Assembly (NCBI RefSeq): GCF_043641665.1
Contig: NC_092185.1
Span: 24,710,503 to 24,774,502, forward strand
Length of the DNA: 64,000 nucleotides
DNA from: Enoplosus armatus
Taxonomy: Eukaryota > Chordata > Actinopteri > Centrarchiformes > Enoplosidae
Reading direction: 5' to 3'
Below, one piece after another: positions 1-10,599 of this stretch (position 1 is its first letter; each line of letters starts with the position of its first letter). A model generated the notes under the pieces. It was not told the DNA's origin. It made no database searches and saw only the letters and a list, made by a program, of their open reading frames with translations. The position numbers and the translations under genes were made by a program.

Positions 1-976
1 CATTCAAATACCCTCTTTTAGCTTCTTTCAGCTTTGAGCTTTTATTTTATGTGATTATCCAATCTTTTTACAGTAAATTCCTAAATATAATATTAAATAT
101 TTTTACAATGTAAAAAAAAATACGATCATCATGATAATAACTTTCAGACATTACTTTATATAAGTAGTCAGCAGTTGTCTCGGTGAACTATTCCGCAGCA
201 TTCTAAATAAAAGAACACTAGATTTCCTTGACGAATCACCCAGAGAAGTGGTGTTTGTCAGGGCTGCACTTTATTTAATGTCTGTATATGTATGTATGAA
301 CTTGTTATTCAATTCTGTAAACATTTGAAGAGGATCTCTTTCAAAATACTTATTGTCCCAGCACAAATGCTCTTTGCAAAGTCACCTACAGTCACACGTG
401 GACTAGAGCACAGGAGTTATGTATATATAACGACAAGTGAAATCCATGATAGCATGTGTGATAGCAGTTTTTCTTTCTTTGCCACTGGAGCGCGCCAATG
501 GACCTTTTATATCTTTACAGAAACAATGGCGCACTACAAAGACCTGATCACAAGTGCATGCGAATCTTTGGGACTGTTCAGTTAACAGGGGGGCTAAACA
601 ACAAGAAAGGTTCCCATCAGAAACTTTGGTGAGGAGACATGTGGTGCCTTTAATGTCGCCTCCAACGATGACTTGTTGATGCACCACAGGACAGAGGTGG
701 GAGTAAATTAACTGACATAAATATTTCATGAGCCACCACAGAAACTCCAGCTTCCTTTGGTTGAAAGGTATGACGTCTTATCGCATGTCTCACAGACAGA
801 CTGGTCCTCATAACTCTGCTGCGTTTCATTCCAGACATCTTATCACATTGATTTACTGGATAACAGAAGCACACTCACTAAGAATGAGACAGGGGACGAG
901 GACAACGGACAAATTCCTGCGTCTTGTGGTCATATTTGTCACCAAACCAACAGTAATGCCTTTATTCTGACTATCT
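1..976. repeat. Segmental duplication, copy 1 (partner 40744-42209)
   Basis: The whole stretch matches 40744-42209 in the same orientation. From about 172 to 976 I see only two substitutions by eye (near 560 and 927). Copy 1 lacks about 490 bases that copy 2 has at roughly 40905-41395, where copy 2 carries a LINE reverse-transcriptase fragment. Similarity starts at base 1, so the duplicated unit probably extends left of the window. It ends at 976, exactly where the LINE 3' tail begins. I recognise no convincing gene; short ORFs on both strands show no family motif. Because copy 2 lies just behind the NLR gene, copy 1 may be the 3' flank of another NLR gene outside the window (inference). Confidence 0.85.
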
Positions 977-1174
977 CAGAATCAGAATCAGAATCAGAAA
1001 CTGTTTATTGCCAAGTAACATACATTACAAGGAATTTGCTGTGGTCTGAAGGTGCTAATGTTTTGATAACAAATAAGTAGAATATAAAAGCTAAAATAAG
1101 AATAAGAATAAAAATAAAAATAAGATAAGATAAATAACAACAGTGCAGTGACCAGAATAAAGTAAAGTGTCCAG

Positions 1175-2054
1175 TAGTGATGTGCGGATCGATCCTGAAA
1201 TATCGATACCTCCGATACCGGATCTTTATGCTCTAAAATCGATTCTCAAATCAAAATATCGATACTTTTGATACTTAAGTCATTTGAGGTAAGGTATATC
1301 CTTAACAGGAACGCGTTGAAAAGTAACTAAACTATTGAGATGTTGTCTAAGTGACACGCGGTTGGTGGGACTACTTTTTCTTCCGCATGAGTAAGTGTGT
1401 CATGCGTAAGTGCAGCGGCACTCTGCTCCGTGCTCTCAGTCAGTCACAGTCTGTGGACACAATGGCAGAACGCAAACGGAGTCATGTGTGGAGCTATTTC
1501 AGCTCCACAAACAGCCAAGACGCGGTCTGTGACGTTTGTAGGAAAACAGTAAGAAGTTGTGGCAACACAACGAACCTCGTAAAACACCTCAGGTTAAATC
1601 ACCACAGTGAATATGAAGCATACACAACGATGAGGCAGACAGAATGCATCTCAGTGTCCGCCTCAGGTGCTGCTGCCAGAACAAGAATTTATTTTAATGT
1701 TTTTATAATTGTACTATTTTTCTTTTTTTTCAGAGTTCGAAACACCATTTTCACATATTTTGTATGATTGTGTCCTCTGGTTTTTCTATTGTTGTATTAG
1801 TGCGACTATATTGTAAATGAGGCTGCTACCTCAATATACTTCAGAGTTTAAAATAAATAAATAAATAAATAAATTACTCTGCCTTGTATTCTTAAGGAAG
1901 CTATGATTTGAAATACACTACTTTTTTTAGATTTAAAAGACATATTAGGTGTAGTCGCATAAAATATCGGTATCGGTATCGGTATCGCCGATACCAGCCT
2001 GAATTTTACTCAGTATTGGATCGGAAAGGAAATCAGTGGTATCGAACATCACTA
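1175..2054 (+). mobile_element. Non-autonomous hAT transposon nested in the LINE
   Basis: The 880-bp element begins TAGTGATGTGCGGATCG and ends with the complementary CATCACTA, giving 8-bp perfect ends with further partial inverted similarity (GGATCGAT / ATCGAAC). It is flanked by a perfect 8-bp duplication, GTGTCCAG, at 1167-1174 and 2055-2062; 8 bp is the hAT family length. Removing the element and one duplication leaves continuous LINE 3' UTR. Inside is a BED zinc-finger ORF but no transposase catalytic domain, so this is an internally deleted copy that needs a transposase from elsewhere. GATCGATA-type subterminal repeats are present near both ends. Confidence 0.88.
1462..1767 (+). pseudogene. 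BED zinc-finger fragment of a hAT transposase
   Basis: From the ATG at 1462 the ORF encodes a BED-type finger: an aromatic-rich SHVWSYF segment, a CDVC pair, and an H-x4-H pair in LVKHLRLNH. This is the N-terminal DNA-binding domain typical of hAT/ZBED transposases. After about 70 residues the frame runs into low-complexity non-conserved sequence and stops at 1767. The RNase H-like DDE domain and the hAT dimerisation domain are missing. It lies inside the 1175-2054 element, and an upstream in-frame extension to 1351 looks like UTR. A truncated finger could still bind element ends, but that is speculation. Confidence 0.7.
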
Positions 2055-2166
2055 GTGTCCAGATAAAGTGTCCAGTAGGGGGTGGGTGCGTTAATGTAAC
2101 GCAGTGGGGACAGGGGTGATGTACGTTAATATAACGTATAGCTTGTGGTAGTGTTCTGGGGCGGTG

Positions 2167-4509
2167 TCAGTGAGAGTTTGTCAGGTTGACTGCAGAGGGG
2201 AAGAAACTGTTTTTGTGGCGGGAGGTTTTGGTCCTGATGGACCGCAGCCTCCTGCCAGAGGGGAGGGGGTCGAACAGATGGTGTCCGGGGTGGGAGGGGT
2301 CGGCAGCGATCTTCCCTGCTCTCCTCAGGGTCCTGGAGGAGTACAGGTCCTGAAGAGATGGGAGGTTGCAGCCGATCACCCTCTCTGCAGAGCGGATGAT
2401 ACGCTGCAGTCTGCGTCTGTCCTTGGTGGAGGCAGCAGCGTACCAGACGGTGATGGAGGAGGTGAGGATGGACTGTATGATGGCGGTGTAGAAGTGAACC
2501 AGCATTTTTTGTGGCAGGTTAAACTTCCTCAGCTGCCTCAGGAAGTACATCCTCTGTTGGGCTTTCTTGATGAGGGAGCTGATGTTCAGCTCCCACCGGA
2601 GGTCCTGGCTGATGATGGAGCCCAGGAAACGGAAGGACTCCACAGTGTCCACTGGAGAGTCACACAGGGTGATGGGGGCGGGTGGGGCTGCGCTCTTCCT
2701 AAAGTCAACAACCATCTCCACTGTCTTTGAAGCGTTAAGCTCCAGGTTGTTGCTGTTGCACCAGGTCACCAGGTGGTCAATCTCCCACCTGTAGGCAGAC
2801 TCATCCTCTCCAGAGATGAGTCCGATGAGGGTGGTGTCGTCCGCGAACTTCAGGAGCTTGACAGGCTGGTGACTGGAGGTGCAGCTGTTGGTGTACAGGG
2901 AGAAGAGTAGAGGAGAAAGAACGCAGCCTTGAGGGGAGCCGGTGCTGATCGTCCGCGAGTCTGAGACGTGTTTCCCCAGCTTCACGTGCTGCTTCCTGTC
3001 AGACAGGAAATCTGTGATCCACCTGCAGGGGGGGTCAGGCACGTTGAGCTGGGAGAGCTTGTCCTGAAGAAGAGCCGGGACGATCGTGTTGAAGGCAGAG
3101 CTGAAGTCCACAAACAGGATCCTGGCGTAGGATCCTGCGGAGTCCAGGTGCTGGAGGATGAAGTGTAGGGCCAAGTTGACGGCGTCATCTACAGACCTGT
3201 TGGCTCTGTAGGTGAACTGCAGGGGGTCCAGCAGAGAGTCTGTGATGGATTTGAGGTGGGACAAAACCAGGCGTTCAAATGATTTCATGACCACAGAGGT
3301 CAGGGCGACGGGTCTGTAGTCATTTAATCCTGTGGGCCCTGGTTTTTTGGGGACGGGGATGATGGTGGAGGCCTTGAAGCAGGCTGGCACGTGGCATGTC
3401 TCCAGTGAGGTGTTGAAGATGTCCGTGAACACCGGAGACAGCTGATCGGCGCAGCGCTTCAGGCAGGATGGGGAGATGGAGTCTGGTCCAGCAGCTTTAC
3501 GCGGGTTTTGTCTCTTGAAGAGTCTGTTCACATCTCTTTCAAGGACAGACAGAGGTGTCGATGCTGGAGGAGTGGGGGGCGCTGTGGGGGGCAGCTGTGG
3601 TGGTAGGAGGTGTGAGAGTTCAGCCCCAGGTGTGATGAGGGGGTTGGGGCTGTTGGGCTGGAGCTGGTGGGTGATGGTGTGGGGGATGGTGTCAGGACTG
3701 TCCCATTGTCTTTCAAAGCGACAGTAGAAGTCGTTGAGGCTGTTGGCGAGGCGTCGGTCGTTAGCAGAGTTGGGGGCTCTTGGCTTGTAGTTGGTGATCT
3801 GCCTGAGCCCCCTCCACACAGAAGCAGAGTCGTTGGAGGAGAACTGGTCTTGTAGTCTCTCTGAGTACAGTCGTTTAGCTTCCCTCACCGCCTTGCTAAA
3901 CTTGTACTTGGCTTCCTTAAACTCCGCTCTGTTGCCACTCTTAAACGCCTCTTCCTTTTCCAACCTCAGCTGTCGCAGTCTTGCTGTGAACCAGGGTTTG
4001 TCGTTGTTGTAACTCACCCTGGTCCGAGTTGGTACGCAGCAGTCCTCACAGAAGCTGATATATGAAGTCACAGCCTCTGTGTACTCATCCAGACTGTTGG
4101 TAGCAGTCCTGAAAACATCCCAGTCAGTACAGTCCAAACACGCCTTCAGGTCCTCTGCAGCTTCACTGGTCCACTTCTTCGAAGTTCTCGCAACAGGCTT
4201 AGAAAGTTTTAATTTCTGCCTGTGTGCAGGAATCAGGTGGACCATGTCGTGGTCAGAGTGTCCCAGTGCAGCGCGGGTGACGGCGTGAAAAGCGTTACTG
4301 ACTGTGGTGTAACAGTGATCCAGAGTGTTCCCCTCCCTGGTGGGGCATTTAATAAACTGTTTGTATTTTGGGAGTTCGTGTCTGAGATTACCTTTGTTAA
4401 AGTCACCGAGGACAATAACTAAGGAGTCCGGGTTGGTCCGCTCCGTTTCCAGTATCTGATCGGCGAGTGCGCGCTGTGCGTCCTGCACGTTGGCCTCCGG
4501 TGGACACAC
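2167..4509 (-). pseudogene. L2-like LINE: C-terminal endonuclease and reverse transcriptase
   Basis: This 780-residue reading frame begins inside the endonuclease, with the GDFN motif at residues 35-38 and SDHD at 85-88. It continues into a linker and a reverse transcriptase: GPDSI near 341, FVDFSSAFNT at 466-475, GSPQGCVLSP at 524-533 and the catalytic FADD at 555-558. It ends in a thumb/C-terminal region. The RT appears intact. The N-terminal endonuclease half lies in another frame (4419-5111), overlapping by about 90 bases, so a single indel near 4500 separates the two. The order and motifs match CR1/L2-type ORF2 proteins that copy their own RNA at a nicked target. Non-functional as read, because of the frameshift. 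Confidence 0.88.
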
Positions 4510-5111
4510 AAACCGACCAGAATGAATGAAGCGAACTCACGGGGGGAGTAGTAAGGTTTACAGTTTATGAAAAAGGTTTCCAGGGAAGGAGAGCAATGCC
4601 GTCGGATCACTGTCACGTCGCTACACCAGCTGCTGTTGATGTAGAAACAAATACCTCCACCCTTTGTTTTGCCGGAGAGGTGCGCGTCGCGGTCCGCTCG
4701 GAGAAGCTGGAATCCGTCCAGCTGCAGCGCCGCGTCGGGAGTTCTTTCCCCCAGCCATGTCTCCGTGAAGCACAGAACAGCAGATGAATAAAAGTCCTTG
4801 TTTCTCCTCATCAGCAGCTGGAGCTCGTCCATCTTATTCCCCAGTGAGCGCACGTTAGAGAGAAATATTCCGGGTAGCGGTGTGCGTTGTCCTCGCCGGC
4901 GAAGACGCACGAGCGCACCGGCACGTTTCCCTCTACGTCGACGTAGAGCTGCAAAGGTGAGAGCACCTTTGACCAGAATGTCCCATAAAACAGTTAAAGG
5001 TGGAAGAAATTCGGGAAACAAATCCACTGGAGATGTTCCCCTGATGTTCATGAGCTCTTCTCTGGTGAAAGAGCTCCGTGAACCAAAACAAGGCAAAACA
5101 ATGCGCTCCAA
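4419..5111 (-). pseudogene. L2-like LINE: N-terminal endonuclease part of ORF2
   Basis: This 230-residue frame starts about 40 bases inside the element. After a basic leader (RRRRGKRAG) it carries the NVRSLGNKMDEL and TETWL motifs of the apurinic endonuclease fold used to nick target DNA. The family frame is lost near the sequence LVGLCVHRRP, and the homologous continuation resumes in the frame of the 2167-4509 segment. No separate ORF1 is visible. A sequencing or assembly indel cannot be excluded. Confidence 0.82.
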
Positions 5112-6265
5112 CAGACCGAGGCAGCCATCCGCGGCGCCATCTTGGAAGAAGCATCCTGTATCCTCGACCTCAGCTCGACTGTGTCAACATCTGGATCCCA
5201 ACCTGTTAGCAATCCTCCCCCCCCCTGATGCCCTGGGAAAAATGAAATGGAAACAAAACAAATGGCTGCTGATGTGTCTGCACTTTTTGCCTATATTGCT
5301 TCTTTCCTTGACTTCAGGTTCATTACACACAAGGAGGCCTATTGTGAGTGAGGAAAACACCACATCCTGCTGCCGGCTTCATTTCACCATGACGTTGTTT
5401 AACTGACAAAGACACAGTTTGGCGTAGTTGCATTTGTATCCTATTACTCTACATTTTTGTTATTGACAATAAAGTCCATGAAAAGACCAAAACCAACAGT
5501 GTGTTAGTACGTCTCTCAATGCTCGCTGACTTCCCTACCCTACCGAAGATAAATTCTCACAAATACATAGTTTCATTTTAAAAAGGCTCAATCATTTCCC
5601 GAAACAGCTGCTCACTGTAGTTTTTAATCAAACAAACAGGAGGAAATAGTGCATTTGTTGGGGACTATTTTCAGCGGCGGAGTAATCCACATTTGGTGCT
5701 CTAATGAGTATTTTGGCAGCAGCATGGTGTGTGTGGGACTGAGTCAAAGTAAACTACTGAGAGTGTGTTCATGGTAATGAAGGAACATGTCACCCAGTGC
5801 AGCAGTGTGGCTCATTGAGGTGTTTGTATGGTGTGTTTCCTGACTCATTATACCTCACCTTTGTTGCAAATCCAAACACTATTGCTCAGTTTCTACAGTT
5901 AACCTTTGACATCCGCGACTCATCATTAAGGCTGTAAAATTACCTGCAAAATATGTTCAATCTCTGTTAGACCCAAATTGATCAACTTTAACTTAAACAC
6001 TGTTTGTTTCTTCTGCGGCTGTTTTTCTCCTCCACCACGGCCCTTTGATTGCTGATCTCTTTAAATCTCAAAGAGGTTAAAATATGTAAAAGGAAAACAG
6101 TCAAAATGTTCATTGTTAAGTATCAATACACTGAAATGCCAGAGGAACCGGGAAGAACTTAACGTTTGAAGAACCACGGCAGCTGTAACAGGCCGGACCT
6201 CAACACACTAAATGTGGTTCTAGCCGACAGTTTGGAGGTTCAAAGGTATGAAGCAGTTCTCTCAC

Positions 6266-6415
6266 TTTGTGTCTGAGGGTCCAGGGTCATTACTGAAGTC
6301 TGGAGGATGATCTTTGGAGCGGTCACTCTTCATAGACAGACAGCTGGATGCTGGAGACTCTGCTCTGTCCTCCTCTTCCTCCACACAAACACTCATCTTC
6401 TGGACTTCAGTCGCT
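6266..6415 (-). pseudogene. Orphan NLR N-terminal exon in inverted orientation
   Basis: On the minus strand there is a 3' splice site (CTCTCAG, exon from 6415), an ATG at 6396, an open frame reading [15 protein letters not shown] and then SSCLSMKSD, and a donor AAA|GTGAGA after 6266. It is the mirror copy of the functional-looking exon at 23635-23784 and differs from it by a few residues (KDHPP in place of KEYSP). This is the short leading peptide exon of fish NLRC3-like genes. No RING, NACHT or LRR exon follows on the minus strand here, because the LINE begins at 5150. It is therefore an orphan start exon, or the start of a gene cut by the rearrangement. Confidence 0.75.
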
Positions 6416-6514
6416 CTGAGAGGTAAAACAGTGACACTGACTGTGAGCTCAGAACACAAGAATCAAGACAAACAAGTCTGTTCAAGAGTCACAAACAAGA
6501 CTGAGACAACAGGA

Positions 6515-6519
<5 letters not shown>

Positions 6520-6560
<41 letters not shown>

Positions 6561-6590
6561 ATTTTTATGTCAGACCCCCCCCCCCCCATC
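6520..6590. repeat. (AC)n microsatellite followed by a poly-C run
   Basis: About 40 bases of pure AC (6520-6559) are followed by a C10 run near 6576-6586. The mirrored position in the right arm (about 23430-23530) has a much shorter, interrupted GT tract, so the tract changed length after the duplication. Confidence 0.9.
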
Positions 6591-6687
6591 ATTAGTTATT
6601 CTTTTTAGTATCTTTTAAAATGCCTTGAGTCACTTCCAAACAGTGGAAATCTCACCTCCTTTACCTGCAGGGCGATATTCACTTTTG

Positions 6688-6701
6688 CCACTAGATGGCG
6701 G
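6688..6701 (+). promoter_or_regulatory. CTCF-like core motif, left arm (forward)
   Basis: CCACTAGATGGCGG fits the vertebrate CTCF core CCASYAGRKGGCRS at every position. Its mirror copy lies on the opposite strand at 23311-23324. The match is sequence only; binding is not shown. Confidence 0.4.
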
Positions 6702-7295
6702 CAGCGGCTTTGGTACGTGAGTGACTGGCCGTAAATCCTTGTTGAGAATAAGGAAGTCAGCGCAGTCGCAACAGTGGACAGTCAGGATAACAGCAGAAGA
6801 AGCCGTGATTTATCCAAAGCTGTCTTCTTCTGGTTGTATTTCAGTACAGTAAAGTACTCTGGCACCTGGATGGACGTTTTCATCATTCAGTGTGTCACAT
6901 ATACAGTAAAATAAAAGCAGGCAGCTCTCCACCTGTCACTTCTCTTGAAATCTGGGCTTGTTTTCTTGGGTTACAGCAGGTTTAATGTGTTTAATGACCA
7001 AGGCACGTTTTAACCGTTTGTGTTTTGATGCATTTGACTCAGACAGAAACCGGAAACAGGCCGTTTTTAAATTTCTTTTTTTTAATTTTGACAAAGATCA
7101 AAAAACAAATTCAGCTGGATTTCTTGTTTTCTGTTTTCACTGACAAAACAAAGTTACCACTCAATGTTTCGTTTTCTTTGGTGGGTGGGTCTTCAGCGCT
7201 CACTTGCTTCTGATTGGCTAGTGGCCTTGTCAATGATGTTTGCGCTGTATTCTTCAAAATAAAGGTTCTACCTCTTTGCCTTGAGACAGTGCAGT

Positions 7296-8112
7296 GTCTT
7301 TTTAAGGTCCCTGCCCTAAAGAGGACAGCAGCTCAAGTTTAGTATGTTGGATGTGTTCAAGTTCAGTGTCCTGTGTTGAACCAGATCTCAGGTGAGGTCT
7401 CTCTGTACCTCGGTCCTTCTTTGTAACTACCTTTGACGTTCCTGCGGTCGGTTCTCTGCCGTTCTTCTTCCTGATCATTAACAACAGACTTCACTGTCCT
7501 CAGCACATCCTGAGGAAAACTTACTAAAGTGCATTCATTTTCAGAACAGACATGATGCCTTCTGGTCACTCAGCTGCACATGAACAGGCAACACAGTGAA
7601 ACGCTGCAGCATGACTTTATAATCCAGGCACCTGCAGAACATTTGAAAACGAAAGTCAGCGCGTTCATTTGATATTAAAAACATTTTTTATTGTGATTGT
7701 AGGCCATAAAACAAATGTGCGCATAATAATGCATTATTATTCAATTATAATCATTTAATCAATATTTCCAGGGTCCGCAAAGACTCTTCTGAACATCTGG
7801 TTGCAAAATAATAAAAGTTTTTGACCAGTTCCCCAAGTTTTCAAGACTGTATGTCCAAGTCCAGGTTGCTGGAAATGACATATGTCCTCGCTCTTTCAGT
7901 TTCTTTCACTTCAGAGGACATTGCATTCAAATAACATTCATTTCCTGGAGACTAACCCTAAGCCTAACTATAAGCCCTACTTATCTAAACCTGACCTGAA
8001 ACCAAGTCTTCACCCTAGAATTTTGTGACTTACATTATGGGGACTTGTCACTAGTCCCCACAATGTGACTGTGTAAACACATTTATGTCCCTACAACATG
8101 AGTAATACATGT

Positions 8113-8144
<32 letters not shown>

Positions 8145-8582
8145 CGTAGATAAAGCTGATTTCCTGTAAATGAGAGGGGAGGAACCACATGGACCAGGTG
8201 ATCCAGGTACATGAGGACAGGGAGGGTGAAAGTGTCCAGTGTCAGTTCAAACTCCATTCTGAGTCGACAGTCGGGAGGAAGGAGGAAAAGTGAAGGCTGA
8301 GGCAGGGTGAGTGTTGATCCAACACTTTCATTATTTCACTGTCAAAGTCTCTGAGTCCGTTTTCTCCCTGTGGAGAATTATTTTTTGACAAAAAAACATA
8401 AATACAGCTGTATTTCTTGTTTTCTGTTCTTACTGACAAAACAAAGTTACCACTCAATGTTTCGTTTTCATTGGTGGGTGGGCCTTCAGCTCTCCCTGGC
8501 TTCTGATTGGCTAGTGTGCTCTGTACCCTTCAAAATGATGGTTCTACCTGTTTGTCTTGAGACAGTGCAGATATATTGCGAA

Positions 8583-8613
<31 letters not shown>

Positions 8614-8639
8614 GGGCTACGTTACGATCACAGACCAGT
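7296..8639. repeat. Mosaic of interspersed repeats between the left arm and the ERV
   Basis: No gene is seen. About 7410-7780 resembles 22090-22400 in direct orientation and part of 21590-21690 in inverse orientation. About 7870-8150 is a fish interspersed repeat (GGGGACTTGTC...GTCCCCACAATG) that ends in (AC)n and resembles 52230-52430 inverted. About 8380-8560 repeats 7080-7290 (GACAAAACAAAGTTACCACTC...GATTGGCTAGTG). An (ACAG)n run lies at 8583-8612. The pattern suggests repeated local duplication of AT-rich spacer. Confidence 0.65.
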
Positions 8640-8744
8640 CTTGTATTGGTGGCTATGAGTCAATTTCATTTATAGAGTCCCAAATCACAACAGAAGGAGG
8701 ACCTCAGGACACTTTTCGTATAGAGCAGGTCTAGACCAGAATCT
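8640..8744 (+). repeat. 5' half of a fish interspersed repeat split by the ERV
   Basis: Sequence such as CAAATCACAACAGAAGGAGG and GAGCAGGTCTAGACCAGAATCT continues after the ERV at 21466-21560 (ACAGACCCAACAGTTCCC, GAGCAAGCACTTGGCGACGG). Together they form one dispersed repeat found widely in fish. A related copy without the ERV lies inverted at about 22500-22640. This shows the ERV entered an existing repeat. Confidence 0.7.
8741..8744 (+). other. ERV target-site duplication, left copy
   Basis: ATCT directly precedes the LTR start (TGTTGTC) and is repeated at 21462-21465 after the other LTR end (ACATCA). Four bases is the length used by gamma- and some epsilon-like retroviruses. Confidence 0.8.
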
Positions 8745-9259
8745 TGTTGTCAATTTCTTCTTCATTCCCCAGATGTAGGCGATGATTCGATGATGGAAGG
8801 AAACTCCGCTGATACTGACTTTTCACATCATATTCTTTATTTGCATCAAAGATCAGGATCAACAGGCATGCGCATCTTGACCTGTACAGCACCCGTAGCC
8901 GAATCAGTACTGCTGCCTCGAACACTGTTCAACCTCGTCCTTTATACATTTAGGCATACATAGGGTCCTACTATAACTCATGAATCTATAAACTTATATT
9001 TCCCTAGGGTCTCTCAGTACCCCAAAACCTATGATATACAAGTTATTTGGACAGCAGTCTAGGGGTCAAGGAAAAGAGACCTCTATCGCATAACTCCCAC
9101 ATTCCAAGGGAGACACCCAAACAATAATGAATCTTATCAGTATGGGGCCCCAACATCTGCTAGTTATTTACCTGGAACATTGCATACGTGACAACTTTGT
9201 ACTACATACCATTTTATGAAAAGACTACTTTTATGATTAGGGTCAAATAATACACATCA
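8745..9259 (-). repeat. 3' LTR of the ERV
   Basis: This 515-bp repeat differs from the other LTR at four positions I can see (near 8748, 8830 and 9246-9247). In the sense (minus) direction it runs from TGATGTGTATTATTTGA at 9259 to GACAACA at 8745. A TATA box (GTATAAAGG) lies at 8947-8939 and an AATAAA signal at 8841-8836, about 100 bases apart, which puts R around 8915-8815 (inference). An octamer-type ATGCAAAT overlaps the poly(A) signal. Confidence 0.92.
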
Positions 9260-9271
9260 TATTTCCCCCCT
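9260..9271 (-). other. Polypurine tract
   Basis: On the minus strand AGGGGGGAAATA abuts the LTR start TGATG. A purine run directly upstream of the 3' LTR is the plus-strand DNA primer of retroviruses, so its position confirms the LTR boundary and the orientation. Confidence 0.85.
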
Positions 9272-10599
9272 CGGGACTTTTTAAGTCCCGCAATACATGA
9301 AAAATAAGAGTCATATTTGCAATTAGCCACGTAAGTGTCATCTAATGACACACACAGAATACTCATGAAATCCCTTCCATCCACAGCATAGCCTCAGTGA
9401 TATATGAATTTTGTAGTATAGCAAATTTTGAAATTTGGTAAATTTGTGGAGTATGAGAGCGAAAAACCTGTCTGGCAGCCATCTTTCCTTTAATATCCAT
9501 CAAACAATCGAGACAGGAAAACTCTCTCACGGTCCCTCTGCCCAAGGCAACCACCGATCAGGCACTCCAAGATAATTAAGAAATAAGGGTTCTAAAAATA
9601 CTCAGAAAAAAATTAAAAATGTCCAAAGTCAGGCTGGTCGACCCATCGCACCTTCCAGTGGACCTTTCCCTACCTAACATTACTATCCCTAACCACCGAA
9701 ACAAAACAAAAAGCTGAGATCCTAAGGTATCCACAACATAACAGAAAACATTCTACTCAAAACAATTACAATGAATAAACCCCAAAAACATTTTCTTTTC
9801 CTCGGTCTTATACCCCATGTTATACACACTTGATTATCACTCATGTAATTATATAAAAGTCAAGAACACCTTTAATTGAACAAGATCATTGTTGACTAAA
9901 CTAATTGTTCTGCTTCAATGTCCCCTGTAATGATGTATATAAGGACATATAACGTAGCTATTACTAACACAGGTTACAAATTAATAAACAAAACGCAATA
10001 ACGTATGAATATAAAAAACTATACTAACATACTAAACAATTGAATATAGTCCCCATAGTGTGCTGAATAAGATTTATCAATTTTATTGTTACAGTATCCT
10101 TGTTCAGGGTCCCCTTGTCCATTTTCAATATCCATGTGTGAGTGTTTGAGTCCATGGAGACTGTGGGGATCCCTGGACAAGCTGCCACCTTCACATTGCT
10201 CTCCCCATTATTGTCCTGGGAAAAGAGAAAACACCAGCCAATATCTTTGCAAAAACATCAGATGCAGTATAGTAGTTTGCAATTAATTCACCTTGTTTTC
10301 CTATTTTCACAATGTTCAGTTCATAATCCTATTGTCAAAATGATGGCATATTTATGAAATGTATAATGGAATGTAGAGAAATTTTACAAATGTTACAATT
10401 CAATTTTCTATTTCCAAATCCAATTTGGAATGTAAACTTATTCATCCCAAGTAATCTCACTACCTGTAACTCCAACGATCAAAACATAATACAGAATACA
10501 CCAACCAAAGAAAGTCAAATAAAAACTAATATGTCAACACTAATGATAAAAATCCTAAAATAATCCTAAAAGATAAATGTCGCTATGACTACTTCAAAG
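9272..10599 (-). other. ERV 3' region between env and the polypurine tract, no clear gene
   Basis: About 1.3 kb of AT-rich sequence lies downstream of env in the sense direction. Only short ORFs occur on either strand, none with a motif I recognise. It could be a long 3' UTR or a decayed accessory region. Complex fish retroviruses such as walleye dermal sarcoma virus have extra genes near this position, but nothing here resembles one to me. Confidence 0.5.

Larger units (their letters stand above)
977..5150 (-). mobile_element. L2-like non-LTR retrotransposon (LINE), near full length, frameshifted
   Basis: On the minus strand the element starts near 5150 with a CAAGATGGCGCCG sequence, which resembles a YY1 site as found at many LINE 5' ends. 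It then encodes an apurinic-type endonuclease and a reverse transcriptase and ends in a 3' tail of repeated TTCTGA units (977-1000). The tail and the endonuclease-RT order fit the L2/Maui group of the CR1-L2 superfamily. One frameshift separates the two coding parts, and a hAT element (1175-2054) sits in the 3' UTR. No target-site duplication is visible. The left flank belongs to a direct duplication and the right flank to an inverted one, so the element lies on a rearrangement junction. Confidence 0.85.
5151..7295. repeat. Left arm of a large inverted repeat (partner 22735-24733)
   Basis: Read on the minus strand, this arm follows 22735-24733 almost base for base: the NLR N-terminal exon, the intron behind it, an (AC)n tract, a CTCF-like motif and the AT-rich tail. 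The arms differ by indels. The left arm has about 150 bases around 5870-6050 that the right arm lacks but that reappear in a third partial copy at about 25195-25360. The left arm begins exactly at the LINE 5' end (5150/5151), and its partner ends at 24733 in the middle of an NLR intron. Confidence 0.85.

Noticed and set aside
403..729. Minus-strand 108-codon ORF, also at 41636-41962
   Set aside because: Present in both duplicated copies only because the DNA is duplicated; no recognisable domain, and other frames are equally open.
2164..2730. Plus-strand ORF of 188 codons
   Set aside because: Antisense shadow of the LINE RT frame; no motif.
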